This document shows positions 9,471 through 18,272 of a stretch of 64,000 nt of DNA, piece by piece (the first letter of the stretch is position 1; each line of letters begins with the position of its first letter). Origin of the DNA: UBA4720 sp038227135. GTDB taxonomy: Bacteria; Gemmatimonadota; Gemmatimonadetes; Gemmatimonadales; Gemmatimonadaceae. The position numbers and the translations under genes are program-made. The notes under the pieces were generated by a model. The model was not told the DNA's origin, made no database searches, and saw only the letters and a program-made list of their open reading frames with translations. The stretch is taken from positions 1-64,000 of the forward strand of contig JBBRQC010000010.1 in the NCBI GenBank assembly GCA_038227135.1, read 5' to 3'.

Positions 9471-10786
9471 TAAGGCGTACTCCCGGTTCGGTAGACGAGA
9501 ATGGGCTTGAGGCCCGCCGCACGTAAGGATTTAATCAGTTCGGCCGACTGACTGGCCGTCTTGAAAGCGCCCGCGTAGATCCGCGCGCCTCCATCGTCCT
9601 GCATCAGCGTGTAAACCGGCAACCCACGTGCTGCGTAATTCTGGACCGCCGCGCGAATCGCATCGAGGATCCCACCCTGGCTCGGCACACTGTCGACGAG
9701 CAACGCCAGCGGAGTCTGCATGACGTGGTCGACGGAGTCGTCCGCGAGGAGTTTCGACTCCCGCATCGCGCGCAGCAGGGAGTCAGCCTGATCTCTCCTC
9801 GTGTAAGCCCCAGCCGTCACTCTGTACCATGTGGCTTGCTCCGGACCGATGGGAACCGGCGACACCGCCGCTGCCGGAAGTGCCGCACCATTTTTCCGCA
9901 CGAACAAGTTAGCACCTTCGGTGGTGTTTGCGACTAGCAATTCGACCGAGAAGGCCGCCGCCGATAGTGAATCGATTGCATTTGCGGGAGGAGCGATGTA
10001 AAGCGTTTCCGGCGCGGCCCTCGGAGGTGGTGGCACCGGGCGAGCCATGGTCGTGGTTGCAACGGTGGCATGGTCGGGCTTCGTCGCCTGGCCAACCCGG
10101 CCGAGCATCAGCGCCAACCCGACACCGCCCAACGCGAGCACAGCGACCACGCCGAGTACCGGATAAAGCCATTTGTGCCGTGGCCAATGCCCTGCACCAG
10201 CACTGATTCGGTGGAGCTGGATCTTCAGGGTGGGTGTGGGACCCGCCACCCGGGCGAGGATCAGCGCGGAAGGTGCAGTGAGGATCTCTGGATCCTTCAC
10301 GAGAACAACTCCGTCGAGCTGGTCCAGGAGATCAGCGAGTCCTGGCGCATCACTGGTAGCGACAAGTACGAGAAGCGCGCCGGCCTCGGCAAATCCAGCG
10401 GCCAGTCTTGTCCACCTCTGGCTCTGCATGATCTCGGCGTCGATCAACGGATCCGTTCCGCTCGGCATGATGTAAAGGTTCGGAACTCCTTCCACATCGT
10501 AGCCGATCTTGTTGAGCGAGACCCCGTAAAGAAAGCTATCCGTTATGCCGGGGGCTTCTTCTTCCCTTATCAGCGAGCGCAGCGGAGGGAGATCTCCAAC
10601 CAGATCGCCCACGACTGAGCGTCGGTGCCCTGCTTCGGCGCGGGCGATGCCCAGCGCAACATAGGCCGCTGCGAGGGGATCACTGGAGATGACGACAATT
10701 GCTGAATAGCTGCCAAGGACTGGCGCGACCTGCCTTCCGGCGTCTTCCCACGCAACGGGCCGACCTCCGGAAACCTTCTGACTCAA
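9470..10786 (-). CDS. SPOR-domain membrane protein
   Basis: A 438-residue protein. The N-terminal part (1-185) resembles a degraded P-loop/MinD-like fold without a clear Walker A motif. A single transmembrane helix follows (about 205-230, LYPVLGVVAVLALGGVGLAL), then a proline-rich linker. The C-terminal region has two tandem SPOR-like modules, seen as ATWYRVTAGAYTRRDQADSLL near 310 and a second at the end with GARIYAGAFKTASQSAELI. SPOR domains bind denuded septal peptidoglycan. The TTG start overlaps the stop of the preceding SPOR gene (TTGA), indicating coupling. Confidence 0.75.
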   Translation of the reverse strand: MSQKVSGGRPVAWEDAGRQVAPVLGSYSAIVVISSDPLAAAYVALGIARAEAGHRRSVVGDLVGDLPPLRSLIREEEAPGITDSFLYGVSLNKIGYDVEGVPNLYIMPSGTDPLIDAEIMQSQRWTRLAAGFAEAGALLVLVATSDAPGLADLLDQLDGVVLVKDPEILTAPSALILARVAGPTPTLKIQLHRISAGAGHWPRHKWLYPVLGVVAVLALGGVGLALMLGRVGQATKPDHATVATTTMARPVPPPPRAAPETLYIAPPANAIDSLSAAAFSVELLVANTTEGANLFVRKNGAALPAAAVSPVPIGPEQATWYRVTAGAYTRRDQADSLLRAMRESKLLADDSVDHVMQTPLALLVDSVPSQGGILDAIRAAVQNYAARGLPVYTLMQDDGGARIYAGAFKTASQSAELIKSLRAAGLKPILVYRTGSTP

Positions 10787-12258
10787 GGGGAGCCCTCGTA
10801 GATCCAGTATTCGTGCTTTGCCGCGCGTCCGACTTTGTCGGCTTCATCACGCGTCGGAAATGGGCCCATGACCACCCGAAATATCGGGGACCCGGCGGTC
10901 ATCGTCGACACCACGTGCGCCGCGTTCCCGTTGACCTTGATGGCGCTGGCGATCTGCTGAGCTTTTTCCTCACTCAGAAGTGCCGCGAACGAGACCGTGA
11001 AGCCGGTCGTGGGTGTGGCCGGGCCAGCAGGCGGGCGACTCGTGTCCTTGACCACAGGTGCTGGCAGCGATGGGGCCGTGCCGGTTGCCGTGGAGCTTGC
11101 GGAGAGTGAGTCACGCTGCAAGCTGTCGCTCGGGAATGTGACAGGCTGGTCGAGGCCCTGTGGTCGCGGGCGGAAACCGTCCCAGGCGAAAAAGTACCAG
11201 AAGTCCTTGGCAGCGCCGGCGACTGTGGATTTTACAGCAAGCTTCTCCGCATCTACGAACGAGACGTCCTTCGCACCGAGGAGGGCAATCATTCCATCAG
11301 GCGTTACGGAGGGGAGGTCCGTCTCCCACCGCGTCGGCACGGCGCCGACAAGCCGGTTGTCGCCGATGGCGATCACCCACGCGGAGTCCGCTCCCGGAAT
11401 ACGCGCCAGCAGGTAGCGTCCCAGGGCGTCCATTCTCAGCTCGCTCGGCGGCTGAGGGAGCTCTATGCTCGTTTTGGCGCTCTCGGTGTAGCGATCCACT
11501 ATGGAAAGGCCACTGTCGGCAACCATCGCTACGTAGAGTCTGTCTCCGCTTGGTGTCGGAGCGAGAGCGGAGACCCGGTTGGCAAGCTTGATCGCGCCAA
11601 CGGGCGAAAGATCCTTGACCTTTATGCCGACCAGACCGCTGTCAACCGTGAAATACACTCGGTCGCCTACCTGCGTGCGAACGCCACGGCCAGAAAGGGG
11701 GAGGACGGCGCTGTCCTGCACTACCGCGTCGGGCGGGCGCACTTTCCAGAGCAGAGTTTGCGCGCCCTTATTTCCCGTGACGATGAGCTCGCCGTTGGGT
11801 TGCGCGAAGACAGTGCGGGCCGGTACCGGAGGCTTGAACTTCCAATCTCCACTGTTGGGGTTGAGCCTGACGATCTCACCCTTGGCGTTTATCCCGTAGA
11901 TGTCGGTCCCATTCGCCGATGAGAGCGACGTGAGCTTGATCCTGGCCGCCTTGACCACGTCGGTCTCCCGGAGATCGACGCGCCCGGGATACCCCTTCGA
12001 GTCGACGACCGCAATGCTGCCTGCCTCTGCGTCGAAGGCGAGAACCCGGTCGATGGCCGGCACCTCATCGATCGTCCACACCGTGGAGTCGAGCTTCGGA
12101 TACCGATAGACGCGCCCCGTTCCTCCTCCGCGTGGAATTCGGAGGAGGAGGGGTTCAGGGCCGTGATTCTCTAGAGCTGACTGGGTAGTGCTGTCAGGCG
12201 CCGCCTTGTCGTTATTGCACGCCGCACAAAGCAGCGCCAGCAGTAGGAGCCGGCGCAA
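10783..12258 (-). CDS. Lipoprotein with beta-propeller-like body and C-terminal SPOR domain
   Basis: A 491-residue protein with a lipobox (LLLLALLCAAC), indicating a lipid-anchored envelope protein. The middle (about 40-370) has repeated beta-rich segments such as DRVLAFDAEAGSIAVVDSKG and RLYVAMVADSGLSIVDR, consistent with a WD40/YVTN-type propeller. A low-complexity Ser/Thr/Pro linker leads to a C-terminal SPOR domain (FTVSFAALLSEEKAQQIASA near 420). It overlaps the second SPOR gene by four bases. A role in cell division or envelope remodelling is inferred from the domains. Confidence 0.75.
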   Translation of the reverse strand: MRRLLLLALLCAACNNDKAAPDSTTQSALENHGPEPLLLRIPRGGGTGRVYRYPKLDSTVWTIDEVPAIDRVLAFDAEAGSIAVVDSKGYPGRVDLRETDVVKAARIKLTSLSSANGTDIYGINAKGEIVRLNPNSGDWKFKPPVPARTVFAQPNGELIVTGNKGAQTLLWKVRPPDAVVQDSAVLPLSGRGVRTQVGDRVYFTVDSGLVGIKVKDLSPVGAIKLANRVSALAPTPSGDRLYVAMVADSGLSIVDRYTESAKTSIELPQPPSELRMDALGRYLLARIPGADSAWVIAIGDNRLVGAVPTRWETDLPSVTPDGMIALLGAKDVSFVDAEKLAVKSTVAGAAKDFWYFFAWDGFRPRPQGLDQPVTFPSDSLQRDSLSASSTATGTAPSLPAPVVKDTSRPPAGPATPTTGFTVSFAALLSEEKAQQIASAIKVNGNAAHVVSTMTAGSPIFRVVMGPFPTRDEADKVGRAAKHEYWIYEGSP

Positions 12259-12261
12259 CGG

Positions 12262-15200
12262 TTAGTAGCTCGCTCCCAATGAGAACGTCCAGTTCGGCTT
12301 ACGTCCTCCGACCAGTGGCCGCGCGTAATCCCAGCGAAGAATCGCCAGGTTGAAAAGATTCACGCGCAAGCCAGCGCCCCAGCTCGTCAACGGGTACCGG
12401 TCCTTGTTTGGATCGAACCCCTCGGGGGCGTTCCCCAGATGCGGCGTGATTCCCTTTCCCCACGCCAGGCCTGCGTCATAGAAGATGAGCCCGTCCACTG
12501 GCGGCAGTCCAAAGCTGCTTCCAACGTCGAACCGACGGATGATCGGGAAGCGAAGCTCCTCGTTGAACACCGCCACGCGGCTTCCGGCGAGCTGCTGGTT
12601 GTTGCAGGTCGATTGCGATCCGATGACGGACGTGCAATCGAAGTAATTGAAATTCGCGCGATCGTAGCCACGAACGAAGTCTGGGCGTCCGATGTACTTG
12701 GGGAAGAAGCCCTCGTCGCGCCCAACCGACATCGAGCCGAGAAACCTCGTCGCGAACGTGAGCGTGTTGAATATGATCGGATCGTAACGGCGGTAGTCCG
12801 CGAGGTAGTCAGTGAAATTCAGCTTGCCGACACTCTGCGATATCTGGAATCGCATCCGGCGGCCCATGACCGGCCCGGTGTTACCGAAGAGCGTATTGTC
12901 GGAAACGAACGCGGCCGTCGGAGTTACGTAATTGATCGTAGCCAGCGTCGTGTCGTTCTTGAATTGCACGTCGGTGCAGTATGCGCCGTTCGCGCAATCC
13001 TGAAAGACATTGACGATGCCCTCCGAGATGCTGTTGAACTGCGCCCCCGTCTCGAGGCGGGTGAAGCGGTTGAACGGGTACTGCCCGACGAGGAAGAGGT
13101 CGCGCACCACGTAGCGCAGGTACTGGCTTTGATACCGGGTGACCTGACTGTTCACAGGAAACGCGCCGTATCCGAGCGGCACATATACGGGGTCCTGCGA
13201 CACGCCAGTCGTGTACTGGAGCCTGTGACTCAGATTGGCGTAGCCGACGAACACGCTGGCATCGCTCAATCTTCCGTAAACGTTTCCCGAGACCGCGAGC
13301 TGGTGGTTGCCGAGCAGATCGCTGAAGACGAACGCGGTGCCACCGGAGAAGGTCCCGTAATTGGGTGTGTACCCTATCCCCGGGTCGGCTATGTAGTCTG
13401 GATGGAACGAGGCGTGATAGGGGTGCTCCGTGAACCGAGTGGTATCGGGTAGACCGAACATCGGATCGGAGTTGAGCATTGCCACGCTTGGCGGCAAATC
13501 CAGAGTGGATTCTGCCGTCGGCAGGATCGACGACTGGCGCGTGCCCCCAGAGCTGCGATATGTAGACGTCGGCTCGCCGGCGCGCGGCCTGAGCGTCAGC
13601 GAATCAGCCGTTTTGACGACTGGCGATGTGTCGACGGGGAGGATGCTCGCCACGAGGTTCGGCGTGTTCGGATTGAACGCGGTCTTTTTGAGGGCCCGCG
13701 GATTGTCTATCGTCCAGACGGTGTAGTCGCCCTTCTCGAAGTTCGTGTAGGCGAGTCGGTCCGCGCCCTGGGCCCAGCTTATCGCCGGGCTGTACTCTGT
13801 TATCGCTGAAACTCCGCCGAGCACGTTGGTGATCTGGTAGTGCTGGCGGTCGGCGAAGTCGAACAGGAATATGTTTGGAATGCCGGTGCGATCGGAGACG
13901 AACGCGAGCTGCCGCCCGTCCGGCGACCACGCCGGGTTCAGGTTCAGTCCGCCCTGGTTCGGCAGGACTTCGATCGCGCCCGACTGGAGATCTATCACGG
14001 CGATACGCCACTTCGAAAACTTGAGGACTGCGAGGTTCGTTTCGGGGCTCCGATCCGTGGCGAACGCGATCCTCGTCCCATCGGGTGACCACGCGGGCTG
14101 AAGGTCCCCGTATTGATCGTTGGTCACCTGCCGGAGATTCTTGCCGTCGGTATCCATGATGTACAGATCGGTGATACCGCCGTGCGTGCCGCTGAACGCG
14201 ATCCGCTTGTCATCGGGCGACCACACGGGACTCCAGATGGCATCAATTGACGGCAGATCAATGCGCCGTTTCACGGAGGCACTGGCGACGTCCATCAAAT
14301 AGAGCACGTCTTTGCCTTTCCGGTACGCAGTGAACGCCAGCAGGCGTCCGTCGTTGGAGAACGAGCTCTGCGAATAGAGAAGCCTCAGCTCCTCGAAGTT
14401 CGGGTTCGTGGTGGTTTCTACCAGACGCTTGATTCGCTTGCCGGTGCGGGCATCAGCGAGCCAGAGATCGATGAACAGCTCGCCGCGCTTCGGGTTTCCG
14501 TTGGAAAGGAAAGCGATGCGATTCCCGTCCCTGGAGAGTGAAGGCGCGAGAAAGATCTGGCCTCCGCTCTTTTTCTCGGTGAGAAGTGGCTGCGAGAAGG
14601 CGCGCGGCCGCTCCAGCATCGCGGCCTGGGGCAGATACTTGGCGTTGACCGCTTCCCGCCAATCGTCGCTCAGCTCGTGCAGCGTGAGTCCGAGCTGCCG
14701 CTGGACCGCGCGCGCAACGCCGAGCGTTGTGGTGTTCTGAAGGATCTCTCCGATTGCCGCGTCGCCCCAGCGCTGGCCGACGTATTCCCAGAGCGCCTCG
14801 CCGTATCGGTACGGAAAGTATTTGTCGGGGCGCTCGGTCATCTGCTCGATGGACGGGACATTCCCATTCACTGCCGCGTCCCGAAGCCATGACGCTGTCA
14901 GCGGGTGGCCAGGGCCGGTCGACAGATACTCAGCCTGTCCCTCGACGAACCAGAGCGGCGGATCTATCTGCGCCAGGGTCTGAAGGTTCGCGCCGGCCTT
15001 GCCGCGCGAGAAGATGTCGTACTGGAACACGTGCACCATTTCGTGGGTGAGCACGTGCTCGAAGCTCCCGAGGTCGCCGGTGAGCGGCAGGATTAGGCGC
15101 TGGCGGGATGCTTCGGTGACTCCGCCCGTTCCCTCTCCCGGATCCCCGGTGATGTTGTTCTGCCCGAAGTCGGCGCGGGAGGAGAAGAGGATGATCGGCT

Positions 15201-15447
15201 TCTTCTCGCGGAACTGGTGGTCCAGCACGCGCGAGAGCCTGGCGTACGCCCGCTCTGCCATCCGGGCGGCGGCCATGGCGCCCGCTTTCTCTTCCGGATA
15301 ATAGTGAACGAGGAAGTGCTCGGTCTCGAGCACGCGCCAGTCGAAGTGCTTGTACTGAACCTGGTTCAGCCCGAAATACTGCTGTGCGTCGAGGCGAGTC
15401 GCGCACAGTAGGACCGCCGCAATGGCGAGAATCCTTGCCGCTTTCAT
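12262..15447 (-). CDS. Secreted peptidase-MA / PD40 propeller / outer-membrane beta-barrel fusion
   Basis: A 1061-residue protein. A signal peptide (1-21) is followed by a gluzincin-like peptidase domain with HEMVH at 135-139 and a downstream Glu in WFVEGQAEY near 169 as likely third zinc ligand. About 300-600 hold TolB-like PD40 repeats (PVWSPDDKRIAFSG, PAWSPDGTRIAFATD, PAWSPDGRQLAFVSD). From about 690 to the end the sequence has the alternating aromatic strands of a surface-antigen/BamA-type barrel, ending in an aromatic C-terminal residue (ASY). It lies between rsfS and the SPOR genes. Confidence 0.82.
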   Translation of the reverse strand: MKAARILAIAAVLLCATRLDAQQYFGLNQVQYKHFDWRVLETEHFLVHYYPEEKAGAMAAARMAERAYARLSRVLDHQFREKKPIILFSSRADFGQNNITGDPGEGTGGVTEASRQRLILPLTGDLGSFEHVLTHEMVHVFQYDIFSRGKAGANLQTLAQIDPPLWFVEGQAEYLSTGPGHPLTASWLRDAAVNGNVPSIEQMTERPDKYFPYRYGEALWEYVGQRWGDAAIGEILQNTTTLGVARAVQRQLGLTLHELSDDWREAVNAKYLPQAAMLERPRAFSQPLLTEKKSGGQIFLAPSLSRDGNRIAFLSNGNPKRGELFIDLWLADARTGKRIKRLVETTTNPNFEELRLLYSQSSFSNDGRLLAFTAYRKGKDVLYLMDVASASVKRRIDLPSIDAIWSPVWSPDDKRIAFSGTHGGITDLYIMDTDGKNLRQVTNDQYGDLQPAWSPDGTRIAFATDRSPETNLAVLKFSKWRIAVIDLQSGAIEVLPNQGGLNLNPAWSPDGRQLAFVSDRTGIPNIFLFDFADRQHYQITNVLGGVSAITEYSPAISWAQGADRLAYTNFEKGDYTVWTIDNPRALKKTAFNPNTPNLVASILPVDTSPVVKTADSLTLRPRAGEPTSTYRSSGGTRQSSILPTAESTLDLPPSVAMLNSDPMFGLPDTTRFTEHPYHASFHPDYIADPGIGYTPNYGTFSGGTAFVFSDLLGNHQLAVSGNVYGRLSDASVFVGYANLSHRLQYTTGVSQDPVYVPLGYGAFPVNSQVTRYQSQYLRYVVRDLFLVGQYPFNRFTRLETGAQFNSISEGIVNVFQDCANGAYCTDVQFKNDTTLATINYVTPTAAFVSDNTLFGNTGPVMGRRMRFQISQSVGKLNFTDYLADYRRYDPIIFNTLTFATRFLGSMSVGRDEGFFPKYIGRPDFVRGYDRANFNYFDCTSVIGSQSTCNNQQLAGSRVAVFNEELRFPIIRRFDVGSSFGLPPVDGLIFYDAGLAWGKGITPHLGNAPEGFDPNKDRYPLTSWGAGLRVNLFNLAILRWDYARPLVGGRKPNWTFSLGASY

Positions 15448-15452
15448 CTGTG

Positions 15453-15833
15453 TTACTCCGGTGACTCCAGCACGACGACTTCCGCATCGCTCCAGAGTCT
15501 TTCGATCTGGTAGAACGAGCGAAGCGTCGGGTGGAATATGTGGACTACAAAATCGAAGAAGTCGAGCAGCACCCAGCGGCCCTGTTGCAATCCTTCAGTG
15601 TGGTGCACGCTCAGCCCTGCCTTTTTCATCTCGGATATCACGTGCTCGCCGATCGATCTCACGTGGGTGTCCGAGGTCCCGCTCGCGATGACGAAGTAGT
15701 CCGTCATGTCCGTGACGCCCGCCAGATTCAGCGTTACGACGTCGTTGGCTTTCATATCCAGGCAAAGCTGGGCGGCGCGCTGAACTCGTTGCGCGCCTTC
15801 GCGGGCGGATGTGGAAGAGAGGGATGTCGCCAT
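15453..15833 (-). CDS. rsfS: Ribosomal silencing factor RsfS
   Basis: Binds ribosomal protein uL14 and blocks subunit joining during slow growth. The 126-residue protein carries the family core: ALDMKA-type segment (CLDMKANDVVTLNL), MTDYFVIASGTSDTHVRSI and the C-terminal HHTEGLQQGRWVLLDFFDFVVHIF. It ends 5 bp before the start of the peptidase/barrel fusion gene and follows the ribosomal protein cluster, separated by the strong rplI terminator. Confidence 0.93.
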   Translation of the reverse strand: MATSLSSTSAREGAQRVQRAAQLCLDMKANDVVTLNLAGVTDMTDYFVIASGTSDTHVRSIGEHVISEMKKAGLSVHHTEGLQQGRWVLLDFFDFVVHIFHPTLRSFYQIERLWSDAEVVVLESPE

Positions 15834-15951
15834 GCGGCTCAGTGAAGGTTCCTGACCGGCGCATCGCGCCGAATCTCTGTATGTAGCTTATCTGGTGCGG
15901 AAAAGTTCCGTGAGGGGCAATTCGCATTTCGCACGCCAAGTACTGGACGCG

Positions 15952-15987
15952 AAAAGACCTGGCGGCGCCGGCAGGCGCCGCCAGGTC
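15952..15987 (-). terminator. Intrinsic terminator after rplI
   Basis: A 14-bp perfect GC-rich stem (15956-15969 paired with 15974-15987) with a 4-nt loop. On the minus strand it is followed by TTTTC. It lies 17 bp after the rplI stop and should end the rpsF-rpsR-rplI transcript before rsfS. Confidence 0.85.
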
Positions 15988-16003
15988 AGCCGGAACGGGG
16001 TAA

Positions 16004-16447
16004 CTACTGCTTGATGACCCAGACTTTGATCTCGGGGTGGACGTCGGCGTGGAGTCTGATCTGCACGCGATAAACCCCGAGCGCGCGGATCGGCTCGTGC
16101 AGCTCGATCTGTCTTTTCTCGACGTGGAAGCCCTGGGTCTCGAGCTGGTGGGCAATGTCGGACGACGTCACGGAACCGAAGAGCTTGCCGTCCTCGCCGA
16201 CGCGGGCCGAGAAAGTGAGTGAGACCTGCTCGAGCTTGGTGGCCAGCTCCGACGCCGAGCCGCGGCGCTGCTCCTCCGCCTGCTCCAGACGCTGCCGCTC
16301 CTGCTCGATGCGCTTGCGATTGCCGGCGGTCGCCTCGTAGGCGAAGCCACGCGGGAGGAGATAATTCCGCGCGAAACCCGCGGAGACCTTGACGATGTCG
16401 CCCGGGTGTCCGAGCTGTTCTACTGCCTGTCTGAGTATGACTTCCAT
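16004..16447 (-). CDS. rplI: 50S ribosomal protein bL9
   Basis: Large-subunit protein of 147 residues. It starts MEVILRQAVEQLGHPGDIV, with the KVSAGFARNYLLPRGFA rRNA-binding segment of the N-domain, a long charged connecting helix (about 42-75) and the C-domain with LFGSVTSSDIAHQLE. It is the last gene of the rpsF-rpsR-DUF2232-rplI cluster. Confidence 0.97.
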   Translation of the reverse strand: MEVILRQAVEQLGHPGDIVKVSAGFARNYLLPRGFAYEATAGNRKRIEQERQRLEQAEEQRRGSASELATKLEQVSLTFSARVGEDGKLFGSVTSSDIAHQLETQGFHVEKRQIELHEPIRALGVYRVQIRLHADVHPEIKVWVIKQ

Positions 16448-16516
16448 TGGGAAAATTCCTTCAGTGATCGTTGAGAACCGGGTAATTCTAGCACATACCC
16501 GGAATAAATCGTACGG

Positions 16517-17530
16517 TCAGCTCGCCTTCGCGCGCCGACGGAGATCGAGCCAGGTGTCTCCCAGCCCTAGTGCAAGCGCCAAAATCCCGAGCATCACTCC
16601 GAATGGGGGGATCAGGCTGAGAATACCGAGGAACAGATAGCGGCCTTTGGTAATCCAGGCGAGCACCCCCAGTCCGCGCAGGAGGTAGAGCGTCCCGAAG
16701 AACGTCAACAGGTTAAACCCTGCGTTCCTGCCGTCGGCGAAGGTCGGAAGCAGGCACAGCGTTGCTCCAACCGCGACTCCCCAGACGAGCTGGTCGTTGA
16801 AGCGGAACTCAGTCAGAGGGCTAAGCGGCGGACCGATCGCGACCGAAGAGAGCCGTTGATAAATCCCCCAACCCAACGCCAGCGCCGCGAGCGATTCGAG
16901 GGCAAGAAGCGCGGGAAGGAGTCCGGCGGTGTGCTCGGGAAGCGCACGCAGGATCGACTCATTTTCGTCCTGCATCGCATCGAGCCAGGGAGCCTTCGCT
17001 GCCAGTTCCCGCCATTGCGGAGTGTCCCGCCCAGCTTCAATCCTTTCGATGGAAGCCCCAGCCCGCTTGGTGATTTCGGATGCGGCCGCGTGCTGGAACC
17101 TCGCGATTCCGCTCGGCGATGAAAGCGCGATCATAAAGCCAACGGCGGTCGCAATGCCCACGGCCGACAGGGCGCGAACGAAGAAGGGAAGGGCCGCGTT
17201 CCACAGACTGACGAGACCGAAGCTGGCGGCGAGCACGACCGCCCATCCGCGAGCCATCTGGTCGTAAGGCGTTCCGGGAGAGCCTGCCGGCTGAAGAAGA
17301 ATCCAGCCCGCAAACACGACCCACACAATGGCGAGAGCCGCTCGTCCGCCGAGTTTCCATCCGACGATAGAGCAGGCAGCAACCGCCGGCACCAGCAGAA
17401 CGAGGGTTTGATCGATCGGAAATACTTCGTTGAGTGGCGGACCGATCGGCAGGAGCAGGAGACCGGCGGCCCCCCAAAAAAGCGGCCACCACGATTGCTT
17501 CCTGGTCGTCGTCGTGGTGGCTGCTGTCAT
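16517..17530 (-). CDS. DUF2232-type polytopic membrane protein
   Basis: A 337-residue protein with about eight hydrophobic helices, including WPLFWGAAGLLLLPIG near the N-terminus and FLGILSLIPPFGVMLGILAL near the C-terminus. Its position between rpsR and rplI is the usual place of DUF2232 (YybS-like) membrane proteins in several phyla. Its molecular role is unknown. It starts right at the rpsR stop (17531), suggesting coupled translation. Confidence 0.72.
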   Translation of the reverse strand: MTAATTTTTRKQSWWPLFWGAAGLLLLPIGPPLNEVFPIDQTLVLLVPAVAACSIVGWKLGGRAALAIVWVVFAGWILLQPAGSPGTPYDQMARGWAVVLAASFGLVSLWNAALPFFVRALSAVGIATAVGFMIALSSPSGIARFQHAAASEITKRAGASIERIEAGRDTPQWRELAAKAPWLDAMQDENESILRALPEHTAGLLPALLALESLAALALGWGIYQRLSSVAIGPPLSPLTEFRFNDQLVWGVAVGATLCLLPTFADGRNAGFNLLTFFGTLYLLRGLGVLAWITKGRYLFLGILSLIPPFGVMLGILALALGLGDTWLDLRRRAKAS

Positions 17531-17752
17531 CTAGCCCTGGTGACCGCGAATGTACGGGATCAGGGCAAGGAATCGCGCTCTCTTGATTGCCGTGGAAAGC
17601 TGGCGCTGGTGCCGCGCGCATGATCCGCTCAATCTCGAAGGAAGAATCTTCCCCTGGTCGGTGATGAAGCGGCCGAGTGTCCGATCGTCCTTGTAGTCGA
17701 TCCAGCGGACGCGGCTGTCGCAGAACGGGCAGCTCTTTTGTGGTCGTCTCAT
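17531..17752 (-). CDS. rpsR: 30S ribosomal protein bS18
   Basis: Small-subunit protein of 73 residues. It has the zinc-type N-terminus with CPFC, then the core IDYKDDRTLGRFITDQGKI and the RLSGSCARHQRQLSTAIKRAR rRNA-binding helix. The presence of the CxxC and later Cys suggests the zinc-containing form. It is immediately downstream of rpsF, whose product it binds as a heterodimer. Confidence 0.96.
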   Translation of the reverse strand: MRRPQKSCPFCDSRVRWIDYKDDRTLGRFITDQGKILPSRLSGSCARHQRQLSTAIKRARFLALIPYIRGHQG

Positions 17753-17755
17753 TGG

Positions 17756-18118
17756 TTAGTCCTCGTCGTCGTCATCGTCGTCACGGCGCGTCGCAGCGGC
17801 CAGCTCTTCCTCGGACTGAGGCGGGGCGCCTACTTCGTGCTCGTGCAGCGTGATGAGGTAGCGGATGACGCCGTCGTCGAGCTTCAACGCGCGCTCGTAC
17901 TCGGGCAGAGTGGTGGGCTCGGTCGTGAACTTCGAAACGACGTAGTAGCCGTTTTCACGGGGACCGATCGAGTAGGCGAGCTGGCGCCGTCCCCAATGCG
18001 CGACTTCCGGCTGCTCAGTCGCGCCAAGCATGCCGTGGAAGCGGCCGATCTTTTCGTTTATGGCGGCGTCTTCGAGGGTAGAGTCGAAGATATAGACCGC
18101 CTCGTATGTGCGAGGCAC
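17756..18118 (-). CDS. rpsF: 30S ribosomal protein bS6
   Basis: Small-subunit protein of 120 residues with the family core PRTYEAVYIFDSTLED, RRQLAYSIGPRENGYYVV and VIRYLITLHE. It ends in a long acidic Asp/Glu tail, as bS6 does in several species. The open frame extends to 18244, but the GTG at 18118 has an AAAGGAGG site 6-8 bases upstream and fits the family N-terminus. It is followed by rpsR. Confidence 0.94.
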   Translation of the reverse strand: MPRTYEAVYIFDSTLEDAAINEKIGRFHGMLGATEQPEVAHWGRRQLAYSIGPRENGYYVVSKFTTEPTTLPEYERALKLDDGVIRYLITLHEHEVGAPPQSEEELAAATRRDDDDDDED

Positions 18119-18185
18119 TGGGCAATCCTCCTTTTGGTCATGATCCGCCCCCCGTCTGGTTGCCGTAGCGGGAGGAAGGTGTGAA

Positions 18186-18200
18186 GGCCGCGGTGCGGCC
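18186..18200 (-). promoter_or_regulatory. Possible S6:S18 autoregulatory hairpin in the rpsF leader
   Basis: On the minus strand a GGCCGC/GCGGCC stem with an ACC loop sits about 70 nt upstream of rpsF. Leaders of rpsF in many bacteria carry a hairpin with an exposed CCG that is bound by the S6:S18 dimer. The CCG here is formed by the loop and the first stem base, so the match is only suggestive. Confidence 0.25.
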
Positions 18201-18272
18201 GTTGTGAGGGAGTGAAAGGTACCCGGGCGACGGTTCTGAATCAACCGCCGTCAGAGAACTCGACGCCCGTCC

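Noticed and set aside
12439..13452. 337-residue plus-strand open frame opposite the peptidase/barrel fusion
   Set aside because: Antisense shadow rich in Arg, Val and Glu with no recognisable motif; the minus-strand protein is clearly real.
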